From an uncultured Lachnospiraceae bacterium (GTDB taxonomy: Bacteria; Bacillota; Clostridia; Lachnospirales; Lachnospiraceae), in assembly GCA_902789175.1 (NCBI GenBank), contig CADANF010000013.1, positions 32,278 through 96,277 of the forward strand: a stretch of 64,000 nt of DNA, given 5' to 3'. Shown one piece after another: positions 35,156-43,741 of the stretch. Numbering within the stretch: the stretch's first letter is position 1; each line of letters opens with the position of its first letter. Both the position numbers and the translations under genes were made by a program. The notes under the pieces were generated by a model. That model searched no databases, had not been told where the DNA came from, and worked only from the letters and a program-made list of their open reading frames with translations.

Positions 35156-36658
35156 ATGCTTAATATAGATATTAATCCATTGCTTGAAAAATTATATTTT
35201 TTCGCTTCTACAATTGAAAGCAGTTCATCTGTATTTCCCAAGAATTCTCCAATTCCTCTCAGATTTCTTGTAAAAGATGATATCATTAATTTTTGCGGAT
35301 ATATCTTTACAAAGACCACTAAGGACGAAGAAGAATTTGAAGTTGAATTTTTAAATCAATTTCTTGGAATAACAATTACTGCCAAGAATTTTCAGAGACT
35401 TAGAGCAGACAGGATCTTAGGAACTGATTTTGAAAATAAGATTCCTCCATCTCTTGTTTATTTCGTAAAAAACGATCTGCTTCCAGAAGCTGAAAAAGTA
35501 GGTTATAAAATGTCCGTTGCAAGATATTATATCAACGCCTTTAATAATGTAGGCTGCGCCTTTCTTGCCTATAACGGTATAAATGAACAGGAAGCTGCTA
35601 AACTTTCAAAATACATCACCATGATGAGTGATTACGTAAATCAATATAACGTAGATCACATAGCCGGTGGAAACAGATATACTATGTCGTCTGACACAGA
35701 ATCTGTTTCAGACAGTAAGATATCCGGAAATGTCATTATCTCAAATGCGCCAGATAATAAATATAAAGATAATGGCAGCCTTCTTCAAAACGGAACTGCT
35801 GAAAATAACAAAGGAAAAACCGATGAAGAAAAATTAGAAGAATATATGAATGAATTAAATTCACTCATAGGTCTTTCCAATGTTAAAGAAGAGATATTAA
35901 AACAGGTTAATCTTGTTAAGATATCTTCCATCAGAAAGAAAATGGGGCTTAAAGTCCCTGATATTTCTTATCATCTGGTTTTTTCAGGGAATCCTGGAAC
36001 TGGTAAAACAACTGTTGCCCGTCTTCTTTCAAAGATCTATCAGGCTCTTGGAGTTGTATCAAAGGGCACATTTGTAGAAACAGACCGAAGCGGACTTGTT
36101 GCCGGATTTGTAGGTGGTACTGCAGAAAAGACCACAGAGATAATCAATACTGCTATAGGCGGTGTACTCTTTATAGATGAGGCTTATTCACTTACCAATG
36201 CTTCTACTAACGAAGACTTTGGCCCGGAAGCGATCGACACTCTGCTTAAGCGTATGGAAGACGACAGAAGCGACTTTATAGTCATCGCCGCAGGTTATAC
36301 AGAACCAATGAAAGACTTTGTTGAATCTAATCCGGGACTTAAATCCCGTTTTAGTAAATTCATTGAATTTACTGATTATAATCCTGCAGAATTAAAGAAG
36401 ATCTTTGATCATTTCTGCCAGCAGCATGACTTCTATTTAAATGCTGAAGCTGATGAATATGTTACCAAATATCTTGAAAATCTTTATTTTAACAAGGATA
36501 ATGATGATACCTTTGGTAATGCAAGAACTGTAAGAAACTATTTTGAAAGATGCATTGAACGTCAAGCTTCCAGAATAGTCCAGCATCCAAACCTTGACCA
36601 GAATGTACTTACAACTTTCAGAATTGAAGATGTAACTGAAGATATAAAATTATATTAA
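35156..36658 (+). CDS. CbbX/SpoVK-type AAA+ ATPase with N-terminal domain
   Basis: 500 residues. Residues 1-170 form an all-helical region that I do not recognise; 175-225 is a Ser/Asn-rich linker; 230-500 is an AAA+ domain of the CbbX/CfxQ/SpoVK class with Walker A SGNPGTGKTT (277-286), Walker B GGVLFIDEAY, sensor 1 and the arginine finger in NPGLKSRF. The same AAA type occurs in spore formation (SpoVK), Rubisco activation and type VII secretion, so the job here is open. TTAGAGGA site before the ATG. Confidence 0.85.
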   Translation: MLNIDINPLLEKLYFFASTIESSSSVFPKNSPIPLRFLVKDDIINFCGYIFTKTTKDEEEFEVEFLNQFLGITITAKNFQRLRADRILGTDFENKIPPSLVYFVKNDLLPEAEKVGYKMSVARYYINAFNNVGCAFLAYNGINEQEAAKLSKYITMMSDYVNQYNVDHIAGGNRYTMSSDTESVSDSKISGNVIISNAPDNKYKDNGSLLQNGTAENNKGKTDEEKLEEYMNELNSLIGLSNVKEEILKQVNLVKISSIRKKMGLKVPDISYHLVFSGNPGTGKTTVARLLSKIYQALGVVSKGTFVETDRSGLVAGFVGGTAEKTTEIINTAIGGVLFIDEAYSLTNASTNEDFGPEAIDTLLKRMEDDRSDFIVIAAGYTEPMKDFVESNPGLKSRFSKFIEFTDYNPAELKKIFDHFCQQHDFYLNAEADEYVTKYLENLYFNKDNDDTFGNARTVRNYFERCIERQASRIVQHPNLDQNVLTTFRIEDVTEDIKLY

Positions 36659-36663
36659 AACAC

Positions 36664-36720
36664 AAACTGACATTATATTTTTTGTCCAAACTGACAATAT
36701 ATATAATGTCAGTTTTGTTT
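36664..36720 (+). terminator. Terminator with a duplicated 14-base arm
   Basis: AAACTGACATTATA (36664-36677) and its near copy AAACTGACAATATA (36688-36701) can each pair with the single complement TATAATGTCAGTTT (36702-36715), which is followed by T-rich DNA. The 5' copy pairs perfectly and gives a hairpin ending the AAA ATPase gene. Confidence 0.7.
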
Positions 36721-36786
36721 TATAATGTGACATGAAATACTGCCTTAAGGAATTTTATTTTCTTTTATTTTAAGAGGTTAATTATC

Positions 36787-37650
36787 ATGAATCATTCCAA
36801 TGAATATATAGATCATAATCGTCAAAAGAAGATAGCAGTGATAAATGATGTTACTGGTTTTGGAAGATGTTCTGTCGCAGTTCAGCTTCCTATAATATCA
36901 AAACTCCACATCCAGTGCTGTGCTGTTCCAACAGCAGTGCTCAGCAATCAGACCGGATTTAAAAGTTTTTTCATCGATGATTATACAAGACATTTTAAAG
37001 AATATACCGCAGAATGGAAAAAGATCGGACTACGTTTTTCCGCTATCACTTCCGGGTTTCTCGGCTCTGCTGAGCAGATTGATCTCATTTCCGGGTTTAT
37101 AAAGGAATTTGACGAAGGTGCACCTATCATAATAATAGATCCTGTCATGGGAGATCACGGTCACCTTTATCCCCATTATACTCCTGAAATGTCTCGCGCC
37201 ATGAAGCGACTTATAGGTCATGCAGAGATAATAACTCCAAATCTTACAGAAGCCTGTTTTTTAACAGATACTCCATATCACGAGGGTAAATGGACAAAAA
37301 AAGAGATACAGGCTATTATGGATAAATTAACCCGTCTCGGTCCTGGAAAGATTGTCATCACCGGTATTTCTCAGGGTGAATTTGTTGCCAATGCTGTATA
37401 TGACCCATCTTCTACTGATGATATCCTTTATACAAGACAGGCAAAAGTAGGAACAGAAAGAAATGGTACCGGCGACGTATTCTCAGCTATCATCGCTGCA
37501 GATGCAGTTAACGAGGTACCATTTATCCAGTCAGTAAAGCGTGCCTCCCGCTTTGTAAAACTTTGTATCGAAAAGTCCATAGAAATGGGAATTCCAAACA
37601 CTGACGGAGTTGCTTTTGAAGAAGTTATCGACAGACTAAAACCACTTTAA
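36787..37650 (+). CDS. Pyridoxamine/pyridoxal kinase
   Basis: 287 residues of the ribokinase fold: INDVTGFGRCSVAVQLP start, IIDPVMGDHG, TPNLTEA, and the anion-hole NGTGDVFSA near the C-terminus that is diagnostic for PdxK/PdxY. Phosphorylates pyridoxal, pyridoxamine or pyridoxine at the 5' OH, salvaging vitamin B6. AGAGG ribosome site. Upstream of the radical SAM gene by 21 bases. Confidence 0.9.
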   Translation: MNHSNEYIDHNRQKKIAVINDVTGFGRCSVAVQLPIISKLHIQCCAVPTAVLSNQTGFKSFFIDDYTRHFKEYTAEWKKIGLRFSAITSGFLGSAEQIDLISGFIKEFDEGAPIIIIDPVMGDHGHLYPHYTPEMSRAMKRLIGHAEIITPNLTEACFLTDTPYHEGKWTKKEIQAIMDKLTRLGPGKIVITGISQGEFVANAVYDPSSTDDILYTRQAKVGTERNGTGDVFSAIIAADAVNEVPFIQSVKRASRFVKLCIEKSIEMGIPNTDGVAFEEVIDRLKPL

Positions 37651-37671
37651 ATATAAGAAAGGGAATACTTT

Positions 37672-38298
37672 ATGGAAAAGAAAGTCGAAAGAAAAGAAGA
37701 AATACTCTATAAGGTCCATAATGGCCTCTATGTAAACCTCACTAACAAATGTCCTTGCGCATGTACTTTCTGTTTAAGACAGACCATGGATAAGGTTGGA
37801 GAATCTGATTCCCTTTGGCTTGATCATGAGCCTTCATTTGAAGAAGTAGTGGAAGCATTTAAGAAAAAAGATATGTCTGAATTTAAGGAAGTCGTATTCT
37901 GTGGTTTCGGAGAACCAACAGAAGCTTTAGATACACTTCTTAAAGTCGCAAGATTTATCAAAGATGAATATAAAAAACCTGTCAGGATCAATACTAACGG
38001 TCTTGGCAACTTAGTTAATGACAGAAATATCTGTCCTGATCTTAAAGACCTTATCGATGCAATTTCTATTTCCCTTAATACTCCTGATTCAGAGAAATAT
38101 TTTGAGATAGTAAGACCTAAGTTCGGCCCTGATTCATTTAAGGCAATGCTGGACTTTGCAAAAGAAGCTGCAAAATATGTCCCATCAGTTACATTCACAA
38201 CTGTTGCTACAACAATCTCTCATGAGGATGAAGAAAAGTGCCAGAAGATCTGCGATGACTTAGGCGTTAAATATAGGATCCGTCCTTGGGAAGACTAA
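37672..38298 (+). CDS. TatD-associated-type radical SAM protein
   Basis: 208 residues with the radical SAM cluster CxxxCxxC at Cys27, Cys31, Cys34 (CPCACTFC) and the GFGEP motif that binds SAM. Short, half-barrel form with no extra clusters. Resembles the family often next to TatD DNases (TIGR04038); here it follows a B6 kinase instead and no tatD lies in the window. Product unknown. AAGGGAAT site before the ATG. Confidence 0.85.
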   Translation: MEKKVERKEEILYKVHNGLYVNLTNKCPCACTFCLRQTMDKVGESDSLWLDHEPSFEEVVEAFKKKDMSEFKEVVFCGFGEPTEALDTLLKVARFIKDEYKKPVRINTNGLGNLVNDRNICPDLKDLIDAISISLNTPDSEKYFEIVRPKFGPDSFKAMLDFAKEAAKYVPSVTFTTVATTISHEDEEKCQKICDDLGVKYRIRPWED

Positions 38299-38327
38299 AA
38301 TAAAAAGAAAAAGAGCTACAGAAAAAA

Positions 38328-38369
38328 AATAAGAACTCCCGCTTTTTAAGTGAGAGCTCTTATTTTTTC
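38328..38369. terminator. Bidirectional terminator, radical SAM gene / epimerase gene
   Basis: Hairpin with AATAAGAACTC (38328-38338) pairing with GAGAGCTCTTATT (38352-38364), A-rich on the left and T-rich on the right; followed by three short TTATTTTTTC repeats. Confidence 0.8.
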
Positions 38370-38396
38370 TTATTTTTTCTTATTTTTTCTTTCTTT

Positions 38397-39332
38397 TTAC
38401 AGCATACTCTTTATGCCATCTTTAAATTCTACTTCAGGAACAAAGCCAGTATCTCTTCTTAATTCACTAATATCCGCCACGAGATACATCACCTGTTTTT
38501 CTGCATAAGGTATTGCTCCAAAATTTATCATAGCCCCTGAAGATACAGTGTCTCTTATTTCTTCGATATATTCTCTAAGAGGTCTTCCTTTCCCTGATCC
38601 AATAACATAAGTTTTCATATTCTTACCATTTTTTGCGATGAGATAAAAAGCACGGGCACAGTCCTTGGAATAAAGGAAGTCCCATATCTGTTCTCCTCTT
38701 GTTGTTTCAGGTATGACACCCGCCTTAAGCTTTGATATCATACTCTGAACCAATGTTTTTTCTCCATCAAATGGTCCATAAACACTAAGTACTCTGGTCC
38801 AGATAAATTCCATATCAAGCTGACAAGCTCTTATCTTTCCAAACTGTCCTGCAGCAAGTTTTGCGATGCCATATCCATTTTCAGGAAAGACAGGAGTATC
38901 AGATCTTAAAGCTTCATTACTTCTTCCATATTCAGCCTGTGATCCGGCTCCGATAAAAAGCTTTACTCCAAGGTCACTGGCTGCATCAATTGCATCCATT
39001 GCATATCTTACATTATCCATCTGGGCTGAAATATCATTTCTTCCCTCACCAAAGGTATTCATCCATGCAAAATGATAGAAGGCGTCATAACTTTTGGGGA
39101 TCAAATCCCCGGCTTCTCTTGCCTCATCTATATATTTCTTAAGATTTTTTATATCTCTTAAGTCACACTTTACAATAGAAACCTTATCACTTTCCCTGAT
39201 CCTGTCTATCCTTTTGGAATCAGGATTTACAACACAGGTTACATTTATATCCTTTGATATAAGTTCGTCTATAAGAGCCATACCTATAGCTCCTGTAGGA
39301 CCACTTATTATCACATTTTCAATTCTTCTCAT
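38397..39332 (-). CDS. NAD-dependent epimerase/dehydratase
   Basis: 311 residues, extended SDR. Nucleotide motif GPTGAIG (11-17) and catalytic YGIAK with Tyr154 and Lys158. Acts on a nucleotide sugar such as CDP- or GDP-linked hexose; the similarity to RfbJ/RmlD-like proteins is only general. A start ATG at 39332 lies inside the end of the membrane-protein gene upstream; the ribosome site (AAAGAAGATTA) is weak. No glycosyltransferases nearby. Confidence 0.85.
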   Translation of the reverse strand: MRRIENVIISGPTGAIGMALIDELISKDINVTCVVNPDSKRIDRIRESDKVSIVKCDLRDIKNLKKYIDEAREAGDLIPKSYDAFYHFAWMNTFGEGRNDISAQMDNVRYAMDAIDAASDLGVKLFIGAGSQAEYGRSNEALRSDTPVFPENGYGIAKLAAGQFGKIRACQLDMEFIWTRVLSVYGPFDGEKTLVQSMISKLKAGVIPETTRGEQIWDFLYSKDCARAFYLIAKNGKNMKTYVIGSGKGRPLREYIEEIRDTVSSGAMINFGAIPYAEKQVMYLVADISELRRDTGFVPEVEFKDGIKSML

Positions 39333-40137
39333 TCTTAATCTTCTTTAATATATTACTTCCCTTAATGGCCGGGATTTTAAAATTAACTCCAAATATCATC
39401 TTTATTACCCATACAAAGAATACTACCACAAGTAAAGGGATCAAAAAAGTTGTTACAAGATAAACTGCAATAGCATCAGCCATCCTGTTCATTACAGATT
39501 TGAATTTATCCATCAATCCTTCAATTCCGCCTGAAACTGTGTTTATAAATTTATCCCAGGCTGAACTGTCCTCATCATCAGCCACCTCTGTAACTTCATT
39601 TGCACTGTTTGTAGCCTCTTTTACAGTATTTTCAATAGATGCCCTGTAAGACGCTTCAACCGTGTTAGAAAGCCATACACTGGTTGGTACCAAAAAGAAT
39701 ATAAACCCACCTAAGATTATTATCTTTTTTGCCAGTCCATTACATGTATCTTTAATATCCGGGAATAATAAACCTATGATAAGGATCAGACACCCTATAG
39801 GTATCATTATCTTAAAGGCAAGCGCCCCACCTACAGCAAGAAGGAATTTCTCTGCATATATGACACAGAATATAAGGATAAAATAACCGCTGAAATCAGC
39901 AAGTTTTTCCGCTATCGGAGTTGCTGTATCTCCCGGGATAACAGTGATTGCTACCGATGCTGCAGTAGTCGCTGCCGAAAGAGACATGACATTTAATTTC
40001 TTTTCATCCAGAGTTTTTAAGCTGGCTTTAAATGTATCCGGATTTGAAAAATGTCTTCCCAAACCTAAAAAAGATATCAGCGCCACAAGAAATAGTGCGG
40101 CTATTATAAGTAATTTCTTTTGACTTTCAATTTTCAT
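39319..40137 (-). CDS. Unrecognised membrane protein
   Basis: 272 residues with about five hydrophobic segments: residues 9-27, 80-100, 105-125, 138-155 and 228-250. A soluble, Asp/Glu-rich loop with an amphipathic helix (DKFINTVSGGIEGLMDKF) lies between the last two. TAGGAGG ribosome site. It lies 21 bases after the DUF4230 gene, so the two are one operon. I do not recognise a family. Confidence 0.75.
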   Translation of the reverse strand: MKIESQKKLLIIAALFLVALISFLGLGRHFSNPDTFKASLKTLDEKKLNVMSLSAATTAASVAITVIPGDTATPIAEKLADFSGYFILIFCVIYAEKFLLAVGGALAFKIMIPIGCLILIIGLLFPDIKDTCNGLAKKIIILGGFIFFLVPTSVWLSNTVEASYRASIENTVKEATNSANEVTEVADDEDSSAWDKFINTVSGGIEGLMDKFKSVMNRMADAIAVYLVTTFLIPLLVVVFFVWVIKMIFGVNFKIPAIKGSNILKKIKNEKN

Positions 40138-40158
40138 TTGTATCCTCCTATGTATTAT

Positions 40159-40863
40159 CTACTTCCCTGTGATCATCTTTATTTCCATATTATATTCACT
40201 AAGGTCAGGGTTCTGTTTTAAAAATGAAATGATTATCTCATTTGCTTTTCTTTCTGCATCCGCCTTAAGATTTTCATCTTTAAGAACTTCTGAATTCTTT
40301 TCTCTGATAAGCTCTTCTTCTAGAGCATTAAAATCATTGAAATCCTGAGAATTAAATATAGAGTCCTTTGAATCAACAATCTGAAAAGATGAATGATCTA
40401 TCTCATTCGAAAGGATCTCTAATTCCGGAAGTTTTATAGTTATTTCCTTATTCTCATTATCGATCTCATATTCTATCTTTTCAAAATCATATCCAACTTT
40501 TGCCGTTCCCTTGTAGGTAAAGACCTGCTTATCAGTAGTAAGTGGGACCCTGGCTCCAAAAAATGTCTTATAATCCTCATAAACTCCAGCATCCTTATAA
40601 TGATACTCCTCTACAATAAGGTCTCCTGCGGGTTTTATCTGGGACTCTATCTCATCTACAGTATATTTATGTTTTTCATTTTTCTTTTCGGATTTTATTT
40701 CTTTTAGATCTCCATCTGATGCGATCTCTGTTGCGATAAGACTCTCTTCTTTTCTTTTTTTCTCATCCACCACATTCCATATCACTACGAGCAAAAGCAC
40801 TATAAAAAGCGCTCCCACTAAACCGATCAGCTTTAGAACTGACTTATTATCTTCATTTCCCAC
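40159..40863 (-). CDS. DUF4230 family membrane-anchored protein
   Basis: About 234 residues: a single N-terminal membrane helix, an Lys/Glu-rich spacer, then a DUF4230 domain exposed outside (GTAKVGYDFEKIEYEI and KLPELEILSNEID). The start is unusual: the first ATG (40872) directly abuts its AAGGAGG site with no spacer, while GTG at 40863 has a normal 9-base spacing, so I use the GTG. Function unknown. Confidence 0.75.
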   Translation of the reverse strand: MGNEDNKSVLKLIGLVGALFIVLLLVVIWNVVDEKKRKEESLIATEIASDGDLKEIKSEKKNEKHKYTVDEIESQIKPAGDLIVEEYHYKDAGVYEDYKTFFGARVPLTTDKQVFTYKGTAKVGYDFEKIEYEIDNENKEITIKLPELEILSNEIDHSSFQIVDSKDSIFNSQDFNDFNALEEELIREKNSEVLKDENLKADAERKANEIIISFLKQNPDLSEYNMEIKMITGK

Positions 40864-41039
40864 TATTTTCATCCTCCTTCTCACTTACTGATCATATTTA
40901 TCTTGTTTTTTTATTCCCCGTTTTAATCTGATTATACAACAAATAATGATTTTTGTAAGTTTATTTGATATAATAAAAAACGTTGAAAAAACCAGACAAT
41001 ATTTTCTTAAACAATAAATGGAATTAAAGGGAGTTTTAA

Positions 41040-42665
41040 ATGAAGATCAAAAACAAAAAATACGATTTATATGATTTACTTCAGCCAGTAAAAGATTTCA
41101 AAGATCTGGTTGCAATGCGTGAAGAACTTAGTCCTGATTCAACTGCTTTTTCTTATAACAATGATTCAGACACTAAAGTTAAGAAGACTTTTGCACAGGT
41201 TGCTAAAGAAGTAAACTGTCTGGGAACCTGGCTCTATTCACAGGGCTTCAAACCAGTTGAAAAGCAGTATCATATCGCGGTACTTGGCGACAACTCATAC
41301 AAATGGATCATTTCTTTTCTTTCAGTTACAAATGGTGGTAATGTAGTAGTTCCTATCGATAAGGATCTTTCAGCTGCCGAAGTAATGAGAATAGTCAAGA
41401 AAGCTGATGTAGACGCAATAATCATTGATGATGCAAAAAAAGATCTTGTTAAGGATATGGATCAGAGCTCAGTATATCTTATGAGCGAACTTCCAACACT
41501 TATCGCTGAAGGACAGGAACTTATCAACAAAGGAAGCAAAGATTATTTCAGTGCAGTATTAAAACCTGAAAATGATTCAGTTATAATCTTTACATCTGGT
41601 ACCAGCGGACAGAGTAAGGGAGCAGTACTTACAAATTCCAACATTGGAAGCGAACTTACCCTTACAGTAAAGAACTTCTCCTTAGAAGGAAATACCATCG
41701 CTGTTCTTCCTTTCCATCACGCCTTTGGTCTTATCGTAGGCGTATTTATGGTTTATTACTATGGCCAGGAAACATTTATCAATAAAAACCTTAGAACTGT
41801 ATCAAAGGCTCTGGTTACAGAAAAGCCTCATACAATGTTCTTAGTACCACTTTTTGTCGAAGCATTCCATAAACAGATCTGGCGTGCAGCTGATAAGCAG
41901 AAATCTACAACCAAGTTAAAAGCAGCTATGGCTCTTAGTGATCAGATGCTTAAGACAGGACTTGATATGCGTGAAAAATTCTTCGCGTCTGTCCTTACTC
42001 CATTTGGAAAGAACCTTAAGTATATCATCTGTGGTGGTGCAAGCCTTGATCCTTTCTATGTAAAGGAATTTAGAAGCTGGGGTATCGAAATCTTAAATGG
42101 TTACGGAATGACAGAATGTTCACCTGTTGTATCTGTTAATAGAAACTTACATCATAAAGATGGCACAGTAGGACTTGGAATTCCTGAAGCAGAATTTAAA
42201 ACAGCTGAAGATGAAGAACTTCTTATCCGTGGTCCATTCTTAATGAAAGGTTATTATAAAGATCCAGAGATCACTGCAGAGGCTATCACAGAAGATGGCT
42301 GGTATCATACAGGAGACTTAGGATATGTAGATGATGAAGGTTTCATCCATCTTACAGGCCGTAAGAAGAATCTTATAATTCTTAATACAGGTGAAAACAT
42401 TTCCCCTGAAGAACTTGAAGCCGATGTACAACTTGATCCGGGAGTAAATGAATGTCTCGTTTATGAAGAAAACGGAAAGATCGTTGTTGAGATCTTCCCT
42501 GAAGAAGATTTCATGGGAAATGCTACTTATTTTGATAAGCTTATCAAAAAGATCAATCACCCACGTCCAGCATATAAACATATGACTGAGATAAGACTCC
42601 GTGAGGAAGAATTCCCTAAGAATTCAACTCATAAGATAATCAGAAAAAACTGGGGTAAGAAATAA
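41040..42665 (+). CDS. AMP-forming acyl-CoA synthetase / AMP-binding protein
   Basis: 541 residues of the ANL superfamily. Motifs: FTSGTSGQSKGA (P-loop), GYGMTECSPV, TGDLGYVDDEGF and a C-terminal lysine (THKIIRKNW). Activates a fatty or other acid with ATP and CoA. Long-chain fatty acyl-CoA synthetase is most likely; the exact acid is not known. AAAGGGAG ribosome site; divergent from the DUF4230 gene. Confidence 0.9.
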   Translation: MKIKNKKYDLYDLLQPVKDFKDLVAMREELSPDSTAFSYNNDSDTKVKKTFAQVAKEVNCLGTWLYSQGFKPVEKQYHIAVLGDNSYKWIISFLSVTNGGNVVVPIDKDLSAAEVMRIVKKADVDAIIIDDAKKDLVKDMDQSSVYLMSELPTLIAEGQELINKGSKDYFSAVLKPENDSVIIFTSGTSGQSKGAVLTNSNIGSELTLTVKNFSLEGNTIAVLPFHHAFGLIVGVFMVYYYGQETFINKNLRTVSKALVTEKPHTMFLVPLFVEAFHKQIWRAADKQKSTTKLKAAMALSDQMLKTGLDMREKFFASVLTPFGKNLKYIICGGASLDPFYVKEFRSWGIEILNGYGMTECSPVVSVNRNLHHKDGTVGLGIPEAEFKTAEDEELLIRGPFLMKGYYKDPEITAEAITEDGWYHTGDLGYVDDEGFIHLTGRKKNLIILNTGENISPEELEADVQLDPGVNECLVYEENGKIVVEIFPEEDFMGNATYFDKLIKKINHPRPAYKHMTEIRLREEEFPKNSTHKIIRKNWGKK

Positions 42666-42667
42666 TC

Positions 42668-42708
42668 AAAAAAATGCCTGAACTAGTAATGATAGTTCAG
42701 GCGTTTTT
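42668..42708. terminator. Bidirectional terminator, acyl-CoA synthetase / parvulin gene
   Basis: GCCTGAACT pairs with AGTTCAGGC (42676-42702) with A and T runs at either side. Confidence 0.88.
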
Positions 42709-42709
42709 A

Positions 42710-43741
42710 TTAGAATTTAATTTCTTCAAAAAGTTTTTTATTTACCGATACATCATAATCATATCCGTCATCAATACTTCTAAGCCAGTTCTTATAAAGA
42801 GCATCAAAATATTCCTTTTGCTTTTTCTCTTTAAGTTCTGTCTTTTTTTCATCTGTTGCTTTTCTATCTGTCAGTGCTTTTACATAAAAGATATGATATC
42901 CATATTCTGATTCAGTAACGAGACTGTATGTATCATCATCTAATGAATATATCATCGCACTGATCTTAGGGCCATACTTTTCTTCCATCTCCTGTGGTGT
43001 AAGCGTATAGTACTGTGAATATTTAAGTCCATAATAATTTGAAAGGGCTTCTATATTTTTTTCACCGGAACTATCTACAGGACTTATAAGTGTATCATAG
43101 GCCTGAACTGCTTTCTTTCTCATGATCTCTTTATTCTCATTACTTAAAGGAACCACATCACCATTAGAATCTAAGCTGTAGCAATCAAAGAACATATCAT
43201 AAATAACTGTCTCTCTTGCTTCTTCATCGCTTATCTCAATAGCTGCCTCTTCAACAACCTTATCATAAGTCTTCTTTGCAAGTGCATTTTCACGGATCAC
43301 TGTGCTAACTATTTCCTTGGTAAGGCTCATGGATTCTATCTGATCATCTGTAAGATTTTTCCAGAATTCAGTAGCCTCATTATCAGCTTTCATCTCTTCT
43401 TCAGGTGTAAGGCTTACTCCTAAGTTTTTTGACTGGATATATAAAACCTTAACCTTTACGATATTATCAATAATATCTCTTCTGGTAAGTTCTTCCATAT
43501 CCATAGCATCTGTTTCTGAGCTTACTTTCATACTCCATATATCACTGCCATAGGTTTTCTCATATTCCTCTATAACAGTCTTGGCATATACATAGACTTC
43601 ACCTATTGATATGCTCTTCTTATTGAATGTAAGTACTGAATCTGAATCATTTAATATCCCCTCTTTTCCACAACCATATAAAAGCTGTGATAAACTAAGT
43701 AAAAATAAGAGGATCAATGTAAACCTTGATATTTTTTTCAT
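42710..43741 (-). CDS. Parvulin-type peptidyl-prolyl isomerase lipoprotein
   Basis: 343 residues. Signal peptide with lipobox LYGC (Cys24), then a SurA/PrsA-like helical N-domain and a degenerate parvulin domain near 235-310 (LTPQEMEEKYGPKISAMIYSL, ESEYGYHIFYV). PrsA-like lipoproteins fold secreted proteins at the membrane surface. Starts four bases inside the mfd stop (ATGA), so translation is coupled. Conserved order mfd-parvulin is common in Clostridia. Confidence 0.88.
   Translation of the reverse strand: MKKISRFTLILLFLLSLSQLLYGCGKEGILNDSDSVLTFNKKSISIGEVYVYAKTVIEEYEKTYGSDIWSMKVSSETDAMDMEELTRRDIIDNIVKVKVLYIQSKNLGVSLTPEEEMKADNEATEFWKNLTDDQIESMSLTKEIVSTVIRENALAKKTYDKVVEEAAIEISDEEARETVIYDMFFDCYSLDSNGDVVPLSNENKEIMRKKAVQAYDTLISPVDSSGEKNIEALSNYYGLKYSQYYTLTPQEMEEKYGPKISAMIYSLDDDTYSLVTESEYGYHIFYVKALTDRKATDEKKTELKEKKQKEYFDALYKNWLRSIDDGYDYDVSVNKKLFEEIKF

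Noticed and set aside
38370-38395. TTATTTTTTC direct repeats after the radical SAM gene terminator
   Set aside because: Low-complexity T-rich tail of a terminator; too short and simple for a CRISPR or transposon.
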